Assembly: GCA_964654825.1 (NCBI GenBank)
Contig: CAZZKG010000022.1
Span: forward strand, 1-52,636
Reading direction: 5' to 3'
Length of the DNA: 52,636 nucleotides
Origin: CAZZKG01 sp964654825
GTDB lineage: Bacteria > Gemmatimonadota > CAZMKB01
Below are positions 50,242 to 52,636 of this stretch, one piece after another. A program made the position numbers and the translations under genes. Positions within the stretch are counted from its first letter, which is position 1. The number at the start of each line of letters is the position of its first letter. The notes under the pieces were generated by a model. It made no database searches. It was not told where the DNA came from and saw only the letters and a program-made list of their open reading frames with translations.

Positions 50242-52501
50242 GGCGAGAGCGGGAGATAAAGGAGGGAACCGGGAGAAGCGGCTGTGCCCCTTGTGGCTCG
50301 GTCAGCGGATAGTCCTCGTATTGATCGCTATTTTCCAGGTTGCAGCCGTTCAGGGTTACGCTGATGTGAGCGTGTCATTGCCGGAAGATACACCATCGTT
50401 TACCGACAGCCTCAATGTGAGGCGGTTGGGGAGGACACTTTTTGAGCCGTTATTTGTGGTCGAGTATTCGGACGGTGTGTGCTACATCAACTCCTATAAC
50501 GACTTGTTCGTGCTCGATGTGAGGGATACGGCGAACATTTTCATCAAATGCCAGATTGCGCTCCCCGAACCCTTGAAAGTGAGGGGCATGTTTGTCGATG
50601 GATCCTTCATCTATCTCACGAAGGGGATCGGAGGGTTGTATGTAGTCGAGCGGGTTGCGGAAGACCGGCTCGAGATCGCCGGTTCATACGTTACGGGGAA
50701 GTGGATGGGGGATATAATTGTTTCTAACAATCTGGCATATGTTTCCCATGATTCCTGTTTGACCATCCTGGATGTGAGTAATCCGGGGAATATTGCCGTC
50801 GTGGGAGATTACAATCTTGGTATCTTCGGCTCGTTTGATTTGTTCCTGGCTGATACGTTATGTTATGCTACGTGTGGGCCTAGGGGTCTCAAGATATTGA
50901 ACGTGAGTAATCCGGAAGATCCGGAAGAGATTGGAGCGTATGAAGAAGGTTATATGACCTCTGTATGCGTGAAAGATGGATTCGCCTATGTAGACGGTGC
51001 TGGTGATCTGACTGGTCTGAACGTATTCGATGTGCACGATCCCGGGAATATCGAGCTTATCGGAACACTCGAATATAATGGAACAGGGAACAGGGGGATC
51101 GCTGTATATTCCCACTATGTGGTAGTGTTAGGATCTATCAGACTGAACGTAATAGATGTGCGGGATCCGGAAAACATGGAGGTGGTGTGCACGTTCTATG
51201 ATAAGAGATGGCAATATGACTTCTCGATTGATCTTCCCATTCTCTACCTGGTTGGTGAGATGGGATTGAGGATAATGGATCTCTCTGATCCGTCTGAAAT
51301 GAACGAGATCGGATTCTACGGCGGGAATCATGGCATGAAAGGTGTACATGTCGTGAATAATTATGCATATCTGGCGGATTACAGGGATTGGGTGTTATAC
51401 GTGGTGGATTTGACCAATCCCCGATTTCCCAGGATTGCCAGTGCGTACCCTGTAGATGCGGCATATGACGTGTATGTCGACGGGAACCTGGCGTACGTGA
51501 CATCGGTGACGGATGGATTTTTCATACTCGATGTTACGGATCCCGACAGTATCATTCAAGTCGGTCATATCGACATCGATGCGCGGGGAGTGGTTGTGAG
51601 ATATCCTTACGCCTATCTTGCAAGGGAGGAAGGTGATCCGGAAGGATTGCAGATACTTGATGTCTCGAGACCCGATTCCATAGTGGCTCTTGGATATGCA
51701 CCGACGGAATATTCCTACAAGGTTGATGTCGAGGGCAATTGGGCCTGTATTGCCGGGGGTTTCTACGGGATATATCTGATAAATATAAGTGACCCGGAAA
51801 ATCCCTATGTGGTGTCGCAGCGGTTCTGTTATGATATGGTGACCGACGTGAAGGTGTCGGGCCACTATATTTATGCCGCGGCGGGTTTTGCGGGAGTGCG
51901 GGTGTTCGATGCGAGCGACCCGTCCCATCCCCGGGAAATCGCGCCTTATGTTGGGGGTTATGGGAATCAGCTTCACATCGTGGAGCCTTACCTCTATCTT
52001 GCGGGAGGAGCGGACGGTTTGAGGGTAGTGGATATAAGTGTTCCGGACAGCTTGCATGAAGTCGGTTATTACGAAGTACCGAGTCAAGGTGGTATCTTCG
52101 CCGATAATGAACGGATATACATGGGAACAAATGCGTACGGGTTCTATCTTTTTGAATTTCTGCCAACGGGTATCATCTCGGATACCACGGGACATAATAA
52201 CGTTGTCCCAAGGTCGTTTTCCCTTCATCAGAACTATCCCAACCCTTTCAATCCCGTAACCACGATTTCGTTCGTTATCCCGGGAGACCCCGGTTCTCGA
52301 AAGCGGACGAGATTGATCATATACGATTCACGCGGCAGATTCGTGAGGACGCTGCTCGATTCAGAACTGTCAGCCGGAACACATAAAGCGACGTGGGACG
52401 GCAGAAGCGAGAGCGGTGAGCGGGTATCCTCGGGGCTCTACTTCTACGTTCTAAAATGCGGCGATAGCACCCATACCCGCAAAATGATTGTTGTACGGTG
52501 A
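50204..52501 (+). CDS. LVIVD-repeat beta-propeller surface protein with sorting domain
   Basis: The frame begins at GTG 50201 or ATG 50204, inside the end of the previous gene. The signal peptide is probably RIVLVLIAIFQVAAVQGYA at about residues 35-53, so the true start may lie nearer; GGAGG at 50262-50266 could serve a start after it. Residues about 80-660 are LVIVD-type repeats (LDVSNPGNIAVVGDYNLG, LNVSNPEDPEEIGAYEEG, FDVHDPGNIELIGTLEYN, LDVTDPDSIIQVGHIDI and others), forming one or two propellers. QNYPNPFNPVT and SGLYFYVLKCGDSTHTRKMIVVR close it. Same fold as the N-terminal half of the second selenoprotein. Likely co-transcribed with the upstream gene. Confidence 0.75.
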   Translation: MDSVMIRSNTSSRARAGDKGGNREKRLCPLWLGQRIVLVLIAIFQVAAVQGYADVSVSLPEDTPSFTDSLNVRRLGRTLFEPLFVVEYSDGVCYINSYNDLFVLDVRDTANIFIKCQIALPEPLKVRGMFVDGSFIYLTKGIGGLYVVERVAEDRLEIAGSYVTGKWMGDIIVSNNLAYVSHDSCLTILDVSNPGNIAVVGDYNLGIFGSFDLFLADTLCYATCGPRGLKILNVSNPEDPEEIGAYEEGYMTSVCVKDGFAYVDGAGDLTGLNVFDVHDPGNIELIGTLEYNGTGNRGIAVYSHYVVVLGSIRLNVIDVRDPENMEVVCTFYDKRWQYDFSIDLPILYLVGEMGLRIMDLSDPSEMNEIGFYGGNHGMKGVHVVNNYAYLADYRDWVLYVVDLTNPRFPRIASAYPVDAAYDVYVDGNLAYVTSVTDGFFILDVTDPDSIIQVGHIDIDARGVVVRYPYAYLAREEGDPEGLQILDVSRPDSIVALGYAPTEYSYKVDVEGNWACIAGGFYGIYLINISDPENPYVVSQRFCYDMVTDVKVSGHYIYAAAGFAGVRVFDASDPSHPREIAPYVGGYGNQLHIVEPYLYLAGGADGLRVVDISVPDSLHEVGYYEVPSQGGIFADNERIYMGTNAYGFYLFEFLPTGIISDTTGHNNVVPRSFSLHQNYPNPFNPVTTISFVIPGDPGSRKRTRLIIYDSRGRFVRTLLDSELSAGTHKATWDGRSESGERVSSGLYFYVLKCGDSTHTRKMIVVR

Positions 52502-52523
52502 TACTGCCGGTTGCCGGTTCCTC

Positions 52524-52636
52524 CTATCGCATGTTGATCGGGAGTGCCACGAAACCGCCTTCACTGACGTTGATCGTCTGGTCCGAGCCGACGTTCACGA
52601 GCCTCGAACGCTTCCCGCCCGGCCAGCGGACGACGA
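52524..52636 (-). CDS. ASPIC/UnbV-domain protein, C-terminal end (runs off window)
   Basis: Minus-strand frame ending at the TAG at 52524-52526 and open to the right edge. The visible residues VVRWPGGKRSRLVNVGSDQTINVSEGG match the end of ASPIC/UnbV domains (VxWPxGxxxxLxxVxxdqxxxvxE), which close FG-GAP/VCBS-repeat secreted proteins. It converges on the LVIVD gene. Only about 37 residues are visible, but the motif is distinctive. Confidence 0.7.
   Translation of the reverse strand, partial: VVRWPGGKRSRLVNVGSDQTINVSEGGFVALPINMR

Overview
The window reads as chromosomal DNA of a Gram-negative, probably anaerobic bacterium from an uncultivated lineage of the FCB/Eisenbacteria-Krumholzibacteria-Latescibacteria kind. 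Three things point there. Seven predicted exported proteins end in the NYPNPFNP-type FlgD-like C-terminal domain that these phyla attach to secreted cargo. There are outer-membrane barrels and lipoproteins. The enzymes are anaerobic in type: a 2-hydroxyacyl-CoA dehydratase-like system, a radical-SAM aminomutase, a twelve-haem cytochrome c and two candidate selenoproteins. The phylum is inferred from these traits only; no 16S gene or other taxonomic marker was compared.

Layout. 1-3460 is a small accessory patch: the end of an IS91-like transposase, two decayed transposase remnants, and between them an AbiE-like pair. In that pair the AbiEi-type protein carries an N-terminal PD-(D/E)XK nuclease-like domain and the partner is a nucleotidyltransferase; a promoter buried in a 28-bp palindrome drives both. 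The patch ends in a truncated barrel-protein fragment. 3516-4121 is a lipoprotein. 4132-8198 (minus strand) is a tight five-gene operon: two dehydratase subunits, their ATP-dependent activator, a membrane-anchored rhodanese and a MauE/DoxX-like protein. 8402-14031 holds exported thiol-redox and surface proteins (Omp28-like with PEGA domains, TlpA-like, a sorting-domain protein, a large outer-membrane barrel). 14037-17172 holds a macro-domain protein, prmA and a KamA-family radical-SAM enzyme.

17408-28272 is a housekeeping block on the plus strand: purSL-purQ-rsmB-PASTA-rpe, then ffh-rpsP-rimM-trmD-rplS-rnhB. rsmB is split by a -1 frame change at a T9 tract. 28401-52636 is a surface and secretion region: two large proteins with in-frame UGA in a UxxC position (28401-30665 and 45486-47597), a sulfatase-like/BNR protein, a parallel beta-helix, an FG-GAP propeller, a gingipain-type protease, a dodecahaem cytochrome, LVIVD propellers, and a partial ASPIC/UnbV protein running off the end.

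The most notable signal is the pair of candidate selenoproteins. Both are exported, carry Sec where homologues have the first Cys of CxxC, and end in the sorting-type domain. One has a good bacterial SECIS-like hairpin directly downstream of the UGA. Promoters picked by eye mostly fit TTGAnn-17 nt-TAnnnT. Repeats include REP-like palindromes around GGGACAG/CTGTCCC, a MITE-like inverted-repeat element, and a C11 tract between the -35 and -10 of one promoter. No tRNA, rRNA or CRISPR array was seen.
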